This document shows, piece by piece, positions 21,698 through 33,684 of a stretch of 64,000 nt of DNA. The translations under genes and the position numbers were made by a program. Source of the stretch: Tricholoma matsutake. Its lineage: Eukaryota > Basidiomycota > Agaricomycetes > Agaricales > Tricholomataceae. Under the pieces are notes generated by a model. That model searched no databases, was not told where the DNA came from, and saw only the letters and a program-made list of their open reading frames with translations. Within the stretch, counting starts at the first letter, position 1. Every line of letters starts with the position of its first letter. The DNA lies in the NCBI GenBank assembly GCA_026075535.2, contig AP026543.1:11656001-11720000 (forward strand), given 5' to 3'.

Positions 21698-22393
21698 AGT
21701 GATTTAAGGTCTGGTTAAGTCCAGTTTTTTGACCCCAAAAGGAGTAGACTGTGACCATAACTGGTCTAGGACCGACCTGGATATTGGGGGAACATAACTG
21801 GACCAACCAAGAACAGTCTTTTTTGGTTAATAGACCGAAAGAAACCAGTTAAGACTGGTTTTTTTTGTAAAATTTGTCATACTTAGATAACCCATATGTA
21901 TCTCAGTGACCATTATCTGGACAGTATAGCTGTCATATGTTGGGTTAGATACTGTAATTCCCCATTGTTTGGTCCAACTTTTAAGAAAATTTGACCTAGT
22001 TATGGTTCAAACAAAGTACATTGCATTCAAGTTGTGTCTGTAACTCATAATTTGTAGTGGGTGACTTCCCGTAAGGATCTAGAAAAATCTAGAGAGGTTT
22101 CAACCCCCTAAATCACCATCAGCCAAGATGCTGAAGCCAAATCATGATGAGTTATATTACTGTCCCTGAAAAGCAACCTTTGTAGATTTGGTGATTTACA
22201 AAGGCCTCAGGACCCCTCTGTAGTTCATTCCAGATGGTTTTTGCACAATCAGGATGATGGGATCTTGCTGTTTGGCACTCCACATCCTTATTTTAGGGAG
22301 AGTTCTGTAACCTTGGGTCCTTAGGACTCCCTTCAGAATTTTCCCCATACAATCATAACTACAGTTGCTCTTTGTCACATTCTAAGTCACTCC

Positions 22394-23546
22394 ATGGAGG
22401 ACCAGCAAGATAACTCAAGTTCAAAAACTCCTGGAACTCCTCAGAGAGATCATGGGGCAGGTTACCCCACTCAACCCAGTGCTACAAATTTTTCTCTTCC
22501 ATCAAATGCACAATTTACTAGTACATTCCCTCCCACTCCTTATTATACCAATACCCCAATTCAACCTACTGTATGTCACAATATACATTCAACTATTGTT
22601 ACTTACTTACCTGCTCTGCCAGAGAAATTTTAATGCTCCTTATCCTACCCCTAATCTATCTGCCCCACATCTATACCCCACCCCCCAGATGCTGCCTCCC
22701 ACATGGACTGCTAGATACCCAAGCCAAACAGCATCAGCCCCTCCAGAATCCCATATTCCCAGTAACATAGCCCAGCCACTTCCTCGCCCTCTTGGTGGCC
22801 AACCGTGCCAGGCTCCCTCATGATCAACTATTCCACATTCACAAAGTCCAGCTACTGTGACTCCCAGACATGTTGACTCAGATTCAGATCTTCCAGAGGT
22901 CAATGACATTATGCACCCCAATTCTAATGTGCTTGGGAAAAGAAAAGCACGCAAGGATACAGATGAGCCAGGTGAGATCACACGCCCAAGTTCCAAGGCA
23001 CTCGGCAAAAGAAAATCTCATGATGATATCAATGAGCCTTCAAAAAAGAAGTGTGTGGTAAAGGACAGGGTTCTCGTAACTTTAGCTCTGAGGAGGTCCA
23101 CAGGTTGCTACATGGCATCAACACCCGACTCCCCATTGGTGGCAAAGGATGGGAGGCAGTTGCTGAGGGATACAATAGTTGGGCCACGAAACAGGGTTGC
23201 TCACAGCGTACTGGTCAATCTATTGAAGGCAAATTTGACATGGTATGTACTCAAGGAAATCTGTGAATTAACTGTCAGTAATCATTGATGCAGATCATTT
23301 GAGAAGCCAACAGGGGATGCAGAGCATAGTGATGATGATCCTCATACAATAGCACTTGAGATCAAGGACAGAATTGCAGAGAGGTCAGGGAAATTGGCAT
23401 TGGATGACCCAGAATTCAGCAAGGGTGATATGAAAAGTGATAGTGACTCTGATGATGACCGTGCAGTCATTGACATCACCAGTGAAAGCAAGAGGGAAAA
23501 TCATGGCAAGGGAAAGAAAGGGTTGTTGGCAAAGGCTTACTGTTAG
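22394..23546 (+). pseudogene. Myb/SANT-like protein resembling DUF6818 family
   Basis: ATG at 22394 (MEDQQDNSSSKTPGTPQRDH), a Pro/Ser/Thr-rich N-terminus, then a nuclear-localisation-like part with two LGKRK boxes (22930-23010). A Myb/trihelix-like domain follows (NFSSEEVHRLLHGINTRLPI, GGKGWEAVAEGYNSWATKQG, 23065-23240). A GTATGT intron at 23243 with an acceptor before 23300 leads to KPTGDAEHSDDDPHTIALEI and an acidic tail ending at TAG 23544. The order W...Y...KKPTGD is what I associate with DUF6818, a likely DNA-binding domain. One frameshift near 23055 and probable unrecognised introns around 22630-22860 leave open whether it is alive. As the only gene of its element it is an odd cargo. 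Confidence 0.6.
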
Positions 23547-23624
23547 TGAGTAGCAGGGGCTACCCACAGGTAAGTGAGGTATGGGGGTAATCAGCATGTA
23601 GCCTTTGTTTTTGTGATTCTAATG

Positions 23625-23878
23625 CACTAATTTTTATACCAAATGGTCAAGAATTGGCCTAGTTATGCTTATTCTAAATTTTAGCACCATAGCACAACAT
23701 CTGATCTCACCCTGCCCAATCTTTCCAAAATATTATCCAAAATCTGAGGTTTTGGAGTTTTGGGGTGACTTTTTTGGAAAGATTGGAGCAGGGTGAGATC
23801 AGATATTGTGCTATGGTGCTAAAATTTAGAATGAGCATAACTAGGCCAATTCTTGACCATTTGGTATAAAAATTAGTG
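23625..23878. mobile_element. CACTA-type MITE, 254 bp
   Basis: Ends CACTAATTTTTATACC and, inverted, the same 16 bp. The arms pair for about 110 bp around a central non-pairing stretch. TG stands on both sides (23623-23624, 23879-23880), a possible 2-bp duplication. The CACTA start is the superfamily hallmark. Confidence 0.7.
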
Positions 23879-24066
23879 TGGGAAAATCTAAGAAAACATA
23901 AATTTCAAATTCTTTCAACTCCTGAGTGCGCTGTTTCAAGTTTCTAGATTTTTCTAAATCCTTATGGAAAGTCACCCAGTATGTAGTTAAAACTTGTTGG
24001 GGATGTTAAATAAATGAAATCTACATGGTACATATATTTATGTGTGTTATTGCTATGGATCATATG

Positions 24067-24292
24067 TAGGGAAATGCATGGGTTTTACCCATGGGTTTCC
24101 CACACTTTTATTTTCCTAATTTGTTCAATGAGTTTTGCATGAAAAATCATGAAAAAATGATTTTCTGGTAGCTATTCATTGGGTGCTTGTGACAATATTG
24201 TTTTATGTGTTGGATCACAAAGAGCCAACAAAACACTTCCAGAAAATCATTTTTTCATGATTTTTCATGTGGGAAACCCATGCATTTCCCTA
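24067..24292. mobile_element. hAT-type MITE, copy 1 (226 bp)
   Basis: Ends TAGGGAAATGCATGGG...CCCATGCATTTCCCTA, flanked by ATCATATG on both sides (24059-24066, 24293-24300), a perfect 8-bp duplication typical of hAT elements. The inner arm CATGAAAAATCATGAAAAAA is shared with the copies at 26533 and 37255. The right arm is shortened. Confidence 0.9.
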
Positions 24293-24684
24293 ATCATATG
24301 ATGTCCAATTGTACTCAACATTTTTGTAGCACAAGTTATAAGCAGTACAATCAAAGTCATCAAATCACAACAAAATACCTGTCATAAAATGGTTTTGGTC
24401 ATATCTTTTCAGTTCTCAAACTTTTTTAATGAACCAGGGAGTGAAATTAAAGAGAATATGTGTGGGTGGAAACAGGGGGGTGTAGTCCACGTGACCTATT
24501 AACCTGTTTAAATCAGTTTTTGTGTGGTTAATGATATTTTTGAGATCTGAAAGACTGTAACTGTAGCTGTCTGTAACCAGACATTGATTGTAACCAATGG
24601 TTTTATTAACATCGGTTAGGTTTGGTTCAGTTGCCGGTCTTTTTTTGGTCCATAGGACCAGACCTTAAAACACTAGAAACATGT

Positions 24685-25063
24685 AAGTCATAGGAACCTA
24701 CCAGTGTTTTTGTCTAAGCTGCATGGCTGTGATCAAACTATGGTTCCTGTTGGTGGGGTATTTTCACCCCCAGCTGTCACATCATTTATTAAGAAATGTG
24801 ATGATCAGGGGTCCTCTGTCCATGTCTTTTGTTATGTGACATAGATTACATAAGATGCCTTGCTTATCCTGTTCAGCATGGATTTGTATATGCTGACCTG
24901 TCCCTTGTTGAAATTGTGCCTCATATTTCTAGGCAGATGGTACAGAATATTGCTCGAATACACAAAATCTGAGTGAGACTATAATCAGAGAATGGTGCAA
25001 AGAGTCAAAACCATTGTCTTTGGAGGAATTTGTAGGAATGCAGAAAAGATGACCAGACTGAGC
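24685..25063 (+). pseudogene. Helitron-like upstream exon fragment
   Basis: Plus-strand frames around 24740-24840 (VPVGGVFSPPAVTSFIKKCD) and 24985-25050 (IIREWCKESKPLSLEEFVGM) look like coding remains between the MULE-type insertion and the CACTA foldback. Their order upstream of the DUF6570-like region suggests the N-terminal part of a Helitron polyprotein or an associated gene. The assignment is weak. Confidence 0.35.
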
Positions 25064-25066
25064 TAT

Positions 25067-25763
25067 CACTACTGGGGCTGACCTGTGTTTCCCACAGAAA
25101 CACAGCCTTAGAAACTTGTTTTAAGACTTCTGATGTGTATATCCTTTGGATATTCTTAATATGTATGTAAAAGAAATGTCAGGGAAATATTTTACATGTA
25201 TCCAAGCTGTATCTGCAAGGAACATAAAAGGTGTATTCTACAATGTTTCTTTCAGATCCCTTCTGGAAACATTTTTTATGTTCCCTTTGTGTAAGTTAGA
25301 GAAACACTTTTTATGTTCCCTTTGTGTAAGTTAAAGAAACACTTTTTATGTAATTATGCCTGTATCTGCAGAAAACATTTAACATGTAATTTTATTATGT
25401 GTTTCCTAGGGATACATGTGTAACCATGGTAGCCCCTTTGTTCTTTGCATGTATCCATAGAAAACACATAATAAAATATATGTTAAATGTTTTCTGCAGA
25501 TACAGGCATAATTACATAAAAAGTGTTTCTTTAACTTACACAAAGGGAACATGAAAAATGTTTCCAGAAGGGATCTGAAAGAAACATTGTAGAATACACC
25601 TTTTATGTTCCTTGCAGATACAGCTTGGATACATGTAAAATATTTCCCTGACATTTCTTTTACATACATATTAAGAATATCCAAAGGATATACACATCAG
25701 AAGTCTTAAAACAAGTTTCTAAGGCTGTGTTTCTGTGGGAAACACAGGTCAGCCCCAGTAGTG
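25067..25763. mobile_element. CACTA-type foldback element, 697 bp
   Basis: Starts CACTACTGGGGCTGACCTGT and ends with its exact reverse complement. The arms are about 310 bp each and nearly identical. TAT flanks both ends (25064-25066, 25764-25766), a 3-bp target duplication as expected for CACTA elements. The left arm has an extra 36-bp tandem copy of a TTTTTATGTTCCC...AAGTTA unit (25270-25335) missing from the right arm. No gene. Confidence 0.85.
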
Positions 25764-25899
25764 TATCAGGTCTTATAGGGTTCAACAGAACAAGGATACC
25801 ATATAACCAGACATGGATTGCTACAACTATCACATCACCTGTGTGTGTGTGAAAGCTATGGTCTGTTAGGCACTGATTCAGCAGTGACAGATTATATAA

Positions 25900-26532
25900 T
25901 CCAACAGAATCTGGATGTGCTGTATGTGGTGAGCTGGTGCCAGTGGTTCAACTGAGTTGTCTTAAAGCCATAAAGACAATGCTCAGTATCTTGGTAGCTC
26001 CAGGTGTGACTCAAATGGAGTGCAAATCCCCCTCTGATCCAATTTCAGAATTTAAACTCCAGTCCTTGACTACCAGTGTAACAGAGTTTGTGATAATTGC
26101 CAAAAGAGCATCAGAGGATGAAAAGTACCACACCATGCTTTGGCTAATAACTTGTGGCTTGGTGAAGTTACAAAAGTGCTGTCAGACCTCAATTATGTGG
26201 AGAGACTTCTTGTTGCTTGTATACATCACAACTGTTGTTTTGTCAAGGTGGCTTCTAGTGGCCTCAGAAAAATGGTTGCCCATGTAATTGTGTTTGAACC
26301 ACCTATTCCAAAGGTATACCATACTCTCCCTCCTCCTGTTGAAGAGTTGGATGATGTTCTTGCCATTCTTTTCATGGGACCTTCAAAACCTGCTGAGCAA
26401 GACCTGTCACATGTACCCCTTCTAGTCAGAAGAAACCAGGTTGCAAAAGCACTTGAGTGGTTGAAGCTGAACCATGTTGATTATAGGGACTTGGACATTT
26501 CATATAAAAATCTGGAAAGCTATCCAGAGGAT
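25900..26532 (+). pseudogene. Helitron polyprotein, DUF6570-like region
   Basis: Begins around a Cys pair (CAVCGELV, 25915-25940). After a frame change it reads WLGEV.., NYVERLLVACIHHN, FVKVASSGLRKMVAHVI, then PIPKVYHTLPPPVEELDDVL, PLLVRRNQVAKALEWLKLNH and finally the NLESYPED box at 26505-26532. This is the order I know from the DUF6570 region that precedes the Helitron Rep domain in mushroom elements. A hAT MITE interrupts the frame exactly after NLESYPED, and the reading resumes at 26848. Confidence 0.75.
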
Positions 26533-26847
26533 TAGGGAAATGCATGGGTTTTACCCATGTGTTTCCCACGCTTTTATTTCCTAATTTATTCAATGAGTTT
26601 TGCATGAAAAATCATGAAAAAATGATTTTCTGGAAGTGTTTTGTTGGCTCTTTGTGATCCAACACATAAAACAACAATATTTGGGTGACATTTCTCATGT
26701 GTCAAGGATGCAAATATATTATTTTGTCCATGGTATCACAAGCACTACCAGAAAATCATTTTTTATGATTTTTCATGCAAAACTCATTGAATAAATTAGG
26801 AGATAAAAGTGTGGGAAACCCATGGGTAAAACCTGTGCATTTCCCTA
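26533..26847. mobile_element. hAT-type MITE, copy 2 (315 bp)
   Basis: TAGGGAAATGCATGGG...CCTGTGCATTTCCCTA with arms of about 105 bp. CAGAGGAT on both sides (26525-26532, 26848-26855) is a perfect 8-bp duplication. It sits inside the Helitron coding frame. Confidence 0.95.
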
Positions 26848-28743
26848 CAGAGGATTCTCCACTAGTTTCTGTAGAATATTGCTGTGAGGTCTTGAACAAA
26901 GTTTCCAAAGGTACAAGCATTTCCTGAAGGTACAAGCACATTTGACAATGTAGTTGATGATGGGGTTGCAGCTGGTGAATGTCCTTTTGTTGTTCATGGA
27001 TTGACAGGTGCTCAACTGGATACAAAGACAATTGACGCACAAAAGGCACTTGCTCTTCAGCACTGGTCAAATAGAGGAAAGGCTCTTGCAATTGGGTGCA
27101 GCCCATATGCTGAATCTATATATGAAAATCCAGGACTATATCCACAGCTATTTCCTTGGCTCTTTCCTTATGGTCATGGTGGCATTGGGTCAACTTCATT
27201 GTTTGATAAAGCATAAAAGACACCTCCTCATGTACCATGACAAGCATTTTCAGCAAGACCCTGGCTTTCCCTTTGTAGCATTCAGTCATGAGCAGATCAA
27301 GGCTAGTACAGATGGATTTCTCTTGGCTGAAACCAAAAAATTTGATGATATGGCACAGCATCTTCTCAACCGTAATGGAGATGTTCTTTTATCAATTGTT
27401 GACAAGATGTCAAAGGGGGATGTGATAAAGCCATCAACACAAGAAGAAAAGGACTGCTTTCAAGTTATTTGAGACTTGGACCATATAGGTGGTAAGGTTT
27501 CAGGCTCAGTCACCAGTAAGAAGTATATGAGAAATGGAATATGGTCATTGATAGCTCATCAAGGTGCTCCACTTTGGTATATCACACTTTCTCCTGCTGA
27601 TGTAAAAAGTCCTATTTCACTATATTATGCTTCCCAAGATGTGACATTCAGCCTGATATTAAGATTCCTGAAGACTGTTATTGGCTGATTGCAAATAATC
27701 CTGTAGCCTGTGCCTGGTTTTTCCATTTTATGGTAGAGCAATTCATTAAACATGTGCTGGTTGTCAAATCTCACCACCCTGGCCTTTATGGAGAAACATC
27801 TGCATATTATGGTACTGTTGAACAGCAAGGTCGACTAACACTTCATATTCATCTCTTACTTTGGATTAAGGGTGGCCTGACTCCAGATGAGATAAGAGAT
27901 CATATAATTGACCCTACTTCTAATTTCCAGTGACAGATGTTTGAATATCTTGAGAGTGCTTCCCAAGATGAATTTTTAACAGGCACACAGGTGAACATTT
28001 TGACTGATGTGTTTAATGCTACACAGCGCAAAGTTTATCTTGACCCAACAGAGACACTTCCTGAGCCTCCACCTTTGCCATGTGCTACCAAGTGTGACAA
28101 CTGTGAAAAATGCCAGAAACAAAATGTTCGGAGGAAACAATTTGCCTGTGTTGTTGATGATATAGTATCTAAATCTAATATGCATACTTGCAGTAGCAGC
28201 ATCAATAAGAATGGTACTCAGAATAAAGCAAAGTCTTACAAAGGTTGTCTTGACAACAAGTGGAATAGATGCAAGTCCCATTTTCCCCATGAGACCTTTG
28301 CAGAAACCCAGGTTGACCCAGTCACTGGGGCACCTGTAGTGTCCTATTTGTTCTGCTGCAACACTGATGTTACAAGTCTCAGGTCCAGAACTGCAATCAA
28401 AGGAACCCTGTTGTATGTGTCAGACTACATCACAAAGATGAGCTTGAAGACACATGTTGTTTTTGACACCATCCATTCTATATTTCAAAAGAATACAGAG
28501 ATGCTTGGTGGCTGTTAGAGCAGACATGTGAAGGCCAGGAAACTCATGACAAAACTGGTAAATACAATGTGTGCAAAATTGGAAATGGGTTCACCCATGA
28601 TATGTTTGTACTTGCTTGGCAATCCTGACCACTATACCAGCCATTCTTTTGTCCCATTTTATTGGCAGTCATTTGTTCAGGAGGTTAGAAAGGCATGGGA
28701 TGAAGATCTCACAGGTGAGCAAACTCCGAAAGTTGCCATCTTG
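26848..28743 (+). pseudogene. Helitron Rep (HUH/Y2 endonuclease) region
   Basis: After the MITE the polyprotein resumes: PFVVHGLTGAQLDTKTI, then YENPGLYPQLFPWLFPYGHG (27120-27180), the usual block before Rep. Next come a GAPLWYITLSPAD segment (27565-27605), the HUH motif in GRLTLHIHLLLWI (27830-27867), a Cys-rich stretch CDNCEKCQK (28096-28121), and YVSDYITK (28414-28437), which carries the two catalytic tyrosines. In active elements Rep nicks and joins single strands for rolling-circle transposition. Stops at 27214-27216 (TAA), 27470-27472 (TGA) and 27931-27933 (TGA) plus frame changes make it inactive. A copia element splits the next exon at 28744. Confidence 0.85.
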
Positions 28744-29152
28744 TGTAGAAAATCAACCTAGAATACACAAGAGTAAACTCAGTCCTTGTATAAGTGACTC
28801 AATTTAATGAGACTGTACCTAGAAACCACAAGGTACAGTAAGCAATCTGTAACTTGGAATGCAGGTCAATGCTCACCTCAGTCCTTGTATAAGTGACTCA
28901 ATTTAATGAGACTGTACCTAGAATACACAAGGTACAGTAAGCAATCTGTAACTTGGCATGCAGGTTAATGCTCACCTCAGTCCTTGTATAAGTGACTGAG
29001 GTGATTGGGTATCTATCTACCTGTATATATATGCTCAGTCAAACAAAGAGATAATGAGAGAAGGTATCTATGAGTCATTTGTTTGGGCATGCACTAAAAG
29101 TAGAGTGCGCATCAAATGTGCTGATTGTGCAATCATGGTGTGAAACTCAACA
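28744..29152 (-). repeat. 3' LTR of the copia element, expanded
   Basis: Begins TGTAGAAAATCAACC and ends ...GAAACTCAACA on the plus strand. It is 409 bp against 273 bp for its partner because a segment of about 100 bp (CAGTCCTTGTATAAGTGACT ... AATGCTCACCT) is present in tandem. Confidence 0.9.
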
Positions 29153-29193
29153 CTCCTCCTCACCATGGTCACTCCTTCTCACATGGGATCATG

Positions 29194-30494
29194 TCAGTGT
29201 AGGCCAAGGAAGTTCCAAAGGTAATTGAATTGTTTAACATCCAGGGCCTTCATAAACATGTTGGCAACATTTTCATGAGTATTGATGTAGGTGAGATGTA
29301 AGTCAGCAGATTGTATGTGTTCACATAGAAAATGGTATTTGATATCTACATGTTTGACATGGGAGTGTAACAGGGAGTCCTCAGACAGAGTTTTAGTCCC
29401 AGTATTGTCACAGGAAATAGTGGTGGGGAGGGTTTGGTGGTAGCCAATAGTGTCAAGTAGGATGCACAGCCAAATACATTCTTTGGCAGCTTCAAAAGCC
29501 ACAATATATTCTGCCTCACAAGATGATGCTGCAATGACTTTCTGCTTTTGTGCAGTCCAGGAGATGGCACCAGAACCAAGTGAACAGACATATCTGCTGA
29601 CACTATGTCAGGTGTCAAGGCAGTTGGCCCAATCTGAATCACTGAATGCATGAAGTGTGAATGGATGCCCCCAAGGTGTAATTTAAGGTCCTGTGTTCCT
29701 TCCAAGTATTGGACAAGTGGGATAGTGGCTCCCAATGTTTGAATGAGTAGGAGTCCAAGTACTGTAAGAGTTGTTGTACTGCATGAGAGATGTCAGGACA
29801 TGTGGAAATTGCCAGGTATAGTAGCCACCCAATGAGGGATCTGTAGGGCAGTTTGTCAAGTTAGAGGCATTCTTGAGAGGAAAATGATTGTTGGTTGGCA
29901 TGACAGAGATTAGAACCAGGTTCAAAGGGTGCAGACATGGGGTGGGCACCTTTTTGGCCAAATTGTTCAACAATTTTATCAATGAGTGCAGTTTGTGAAA
30001 GTGTGAAAGTGCAATGGTACAAGCAGCCCTGTCCCAAGTGATAGCAATCCCCATGACAAAGCATGTGGTACCTAGTTCCAAGATTGTCCATACCTTGTGC
30101 ATCTGATCCTTGAAATTCTCATTCTCCTCCTTCAAATCTGTGATTGATAAGTAGTCATCAACATGTATGGCTGCAATGATAATCCCTGAGTCATTTTGTG
30201 ATAGTATATGCAATATTCACAGGATAATCATGTGAAACCCCATTCAATCATTTGGGCATTGAGGGTTTGGTTCCAGATTTGGCCACTTTGTTTCATACCA
30301 TATAAGCCACATTGTAACTGCCAAACCCATTCTTCCTTCCCAGGCTCTTCAAAACCAGTAGGCTGTTGCATATATTGTACCTCATCGGTGGGTAGTAGAG
30401 TGTAAAGGAACACTGTCTTGACATCAATTTGTTGCACATCCCAGCCAAGGGATGTTGCTAAGTAAAGAAGTATTCTCCACAATTCCATGCACAT
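29194..30494 (-). pseudogene. Copia reverse transcriptase and RNase H
   Basis: On the minus strand: QQIDVKTVFLYTLLPTDEVQ near 30430-30370 (RT motif A, usually QMDVKTAFL), LYGMKQSGQIWN near 30300-30265 (motif B), IIAAIHVDDYLSI near 30180-30140 (catalytic box HVDD, a variant usual in copia). Then, at 29502-29194, RNase H with AAKECIWL, SCDNTGTKTL and HVDIKYHFLCEHI. Frame changes occur near 30213 and 29735. Confidence 0.88.
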
Positions 30495-32165
30495 GGTTGG
30501 TGAGGTGGTCTTAGTGTAGTCCTTGCCATAGATCTGTTTGAAACCCTTGAAAACTAGATGAACCTTCCATCTGACAGCCTTCCCAGTCTGGTCTCACTTA
30601 ATATGGAGAACAGGTTTCCCTTTTTGGAACTATTTTCCCTGGGGTATGTTGCAGCAAGGTATCAGCTTGTACACACCCATATTTTTAAGAGATTGGAGCT
30701 CATCTATATATTCCTCTTTCCATCAATCTGCATCAACAGAGTTTCTAGCCTCCTCCCATGTTCAGGGGTCATCTTCAAACTGGAGCAATTCAGGGTCAAG
30801 ATCTGCCATCTCCAAGATCAGGGCCTGGAGTTGATGTGCCTGATCACCAAGATCAAGGTTATTGAACAACTGTCAGAGTTTCTCAATGACATCATGATCA
30901 TGATCAATTGAGGGATCTGGTGGGCAATCAGCCTGATTAGTTGTCTGAGCAGCTAATGTTGCTGCTCATCACTTCTGTCATGCTTCCTTAACTCATATAG
31001 CAGATTCTCGAACAGCATTGGCAGTTCTGGTGATGGGTGGGTCACTGTTTGGATTTTTCTCAGTAGGGATGGGTATGCACAAGGAACAACATGGGATGGG
31101 TTGTGCTGGTGTAACTGGTTGTTAATTTGTGTCATGAGTGTTTTTGTCGAGTGGGTTGTGACCAATGGCTGGTTCTTCATCATCCTCATTATCCAGGGGA
31201 AGGGGATTGAAGTTTGATATGGGATCTTCTGTCTCAACCCCCCAATCTTCTATGGCAGCAGGTGGAGGCAGTGAGTGACTATCATGACTTTCAAGGAACC
31301 TAACATGATAGGAGCTATGTATTTTGCCTGTTGCATGGTTATAGCATCAATATGAATTGGACTTTGGATCATATCCCACCAATACACATTCAATGGATCG
31401 GATCGTTTGCAAATTCTGGGATTATCTTTCTTGGGGATAAGGACAAAACCTCAACACCCAATTTCCCATAGGTAAGAGTAGTCTGGTTTTCATTCATACC
31501 AAAGTTCCCAAGGCATGTTTCCATTCAGTGAACAAGTAGTGGTTTTTGCATATAAATGGGAGGCTGTTAGGTAGAATTCATACCATAAATATGCCGGTAG
31601 TCTAGAATAAATCTGCATGGTGTGAGCCTTATCCATGAGCATCCAGTGCATGTGTTCAACCCACCCAATATGCACCCAAGTGTGAGGTGTGGTAAAAATT
31701 GATCAGTCCCCCAAGTCTTCAACCAAGCTTCCATTTTGTGTGACTTTAGTTCCCTGTTGTCAGTGATGTATGTTCCAACTTAAGCCCTGTTTCTCTTTCT
31801 TAGATGAGTTCCCAGGCCTTAAGCTCAGGAAAAGAATCATCTTTGTTATGAAGGGGTATTGCCCAAGGGAAAGCTGTATAGTTGTCCACTATATCCATTA
31901 CATATGCATTCCTGGTACAAGACTTCATGGCATGTGGTCCCAATAAATCCACCCACACTTTCTCCAGCTTCCTCATTGCATTATGACCAGGCCCCTCCTC
32001 ACACTTCTTGGGAACCGGTGTTTTCATCTGTTTGCTGAGCACACATGATTTGCATTTTGGCAGTTTAAGGGTAGAAACAAGGGGGCACACCTGTGAGTGT
32101 CCCTTTCTTGGCCATGTCCCAGATGGATTGGTAATTTGCATGGCCAAGGCAGTGGATACCACATC
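30495..32165 (-). pseudogene. Copia integrase region
   Basis: Minus strand: the GAG-pre-integrase Cys pair region with CKSCVLSKQMKTPVPK (near 32045-32000), then the core start VWVDLLGPHAMKS and DIVDNYTAFPWAIPLHNKDD (31960-31840). Further down, WVEHMHWMLMDKAHTMQIYS (31675-31615) corresponds to the part around the third acidic residue. The rest down to 30495 is a low-complexity linker. Several stops. Confidence 0.8.
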
Positions 32166-33684
32166 TCCATAGTTGGCAATTTGTGCACTGTGAAGGTGTG
32201 GTTAGTGGTGACTGTGTGGAGATTGAGTGAATAAAGTTTCTTGGATAGTCGTGATCCACATGCAATAAAAGCACCAGTGGATCTACCAGTAATCCAACAA
32301 CCCAAATTATCAAAGTGTGTTACCACATTTGAGTTGTCTGCCACCATGCCCACAGAAAAAATCACATTATGTAATATAATTGATGCACCCCAAGCTATCC
32401 ATAGTTTGATGTCTCCAACACCAATGGCAGTGATAGAAGTACCTCCCACACCTCTCACAGAATGAGGTGGTATTGGGCAAAGAGTGATGAAGTCACCTTT
32501 GTCAGGAGAAGTATGTATGGTTGCCCCTGAGTCCACAATGAATGGGTGGTCATCAAAGGAAAGTTGGGATCACTTGGGGTTCAATGGTAAATGCATCCTC
32601 AGCAGGTGCAGACATGTAGTGGTTCCAGTCAACAGTGACAGTTGCCTCCTTATTGATGACAACCCACCTGTCATATTCCACTTCATCAATAGTAAGGATC
32701 ACAGGCCAGACCAGCAAACTTAGGGTGCAGTGGAGGGAATGGAGTGGTCCCAGGGTTGATCATGACTGTGAATGCATGCCTGTTGATGTCCTTCACTGTG
32801 ACTGGGACTTTGGAAGTCTGAGATCCCAATGATTTCTTCTCAAGTGCCAGCTTATGGGTGGCTTTAGATTCCTCAATGGTTTTTTTCTGGCCATACCTCC
32901 CAGTCTTAATACAGTACTTTGTTGTATGCCCAGTTTACTTACAACCCAGGTTCCCGCAAATAGGTGCATTAGGTGATTTGGAAGGCTTGGTGCAAGCTGT
33001 GAGTGCAATGTGGGAGTGTGAGTCATTGCACTGGTCATTTTCAAGTAGGGACTGTTTGTTCTCCAGGAACAAATGGATGTCCTTTGACCCATATGGAGAG
33101 GTGGCAGTGGAGGCAGTGGCATCATGGGAAAAAATGGAGTGTGCATGGGGACAATTGTCACTGGGGGAATTGAGGAGGGCAATGCAATAAAGAAGGTCAG
33201 CTTTGATGTCACCCATAGCAAAAGCATGTTCAATGAGAGTGCAGATCTTTTCTGCAGTTTCAGGGAGTGGGACATCCTTTGTGCATTGTATGGAAAGTGC
33301 CTGTTGTAGCAGCTGGACCTGACAGATGGGACCCTCTTTCTGATGATAATCTTGGAGAGTTTTCCAGTTGATGTTGGGGCCCTTCATGATGTCAATAAAT
33401 TGTTGTTCAGAGGGAGAAATGCTGGAGGCAGTGAAAGCATAAGCAAGCTGTGAATTAGCTTTCCAGTTAGCGAAAGCTCATGGTTCAGTGGGTGTGGGTG
33501 AAGTGATATCACCAGTTACATATTCATAAAGGCCATTCAAGGAAAGGGCAATAGTGACTTCCTCGCACCATTCTTTGTAGTTAGATTTGAGCTTGTTGAG
33601 TTTCTCCCTGGAATATTGAACAGATAATTTGATGAGGGAAATGGATGGCAGGCTGGTTTCAGCAGCCATAGTGAAAATGCTCAT
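32166..33684 (-). pseudogene. Copia gag and protease
   Basis: Gag-like start near 33684-33480 (LIKLSVQYSREKLNKLKSNY, EWCEEVTIALSLNG), a middle part with LQDYHQKEGPICQVQLLQQA (33350s), and a zinc knuckle trace (CGNLGCK near 32935). The protease reads MDSGATIHTSPDKGDF at 32536-32490, with the catalytic D-S-G. Frames alternate, so no full protein is possible. Confidence 0.8.

Larger units (their letters stand above)
22057..23979 (+). mobile_element. Inner inverted-repeat element carrying a DUF6818-like gene
   Basis: Left end GTGGGTGACTTCCCGTAAGG and inverted right end CTGGGTGACTTTCCATAAGG, extended by AT(C/T)TAGAAAAATCTAGA, give about 37 bp of matching termini. TA stands at both borders (22055-22056 and 23980-23981). 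It is nested in the element at 21698-24674, contains one gene, and has itself been hit by a CACTA-type MITE at 23625-23878. Confidence 0.65.
21698..24674. mobile_element. Outer inverted-repeat element with 10-bp target duplication
   Basis: AGAAACATGT is found at 21688-21697 and again at 24675-24684. The termini are AGTGATTTAAGGTCTGGT and, inverted, AGTGTTTTAAGGTCTGGT, with further sub-terminal pieces built on ACTGGTC/GACCGGT. A 10-bp duplication is typical of Mutator-like elements (9-11 bp). Without the later insertions (22057-23979, 24067-24292) it would be about 0.8 kb and non-coding. Confidence 0.75.

Noticed and set aside
20928..21707. 259-codon plus-strand ORF as a membrane protein
   Set aside because: The high Leu/Ser/Cys content follows from T/C-rich DNA, it has no consistent hydrophobic segments plus loops, and it runs into an inserted element.
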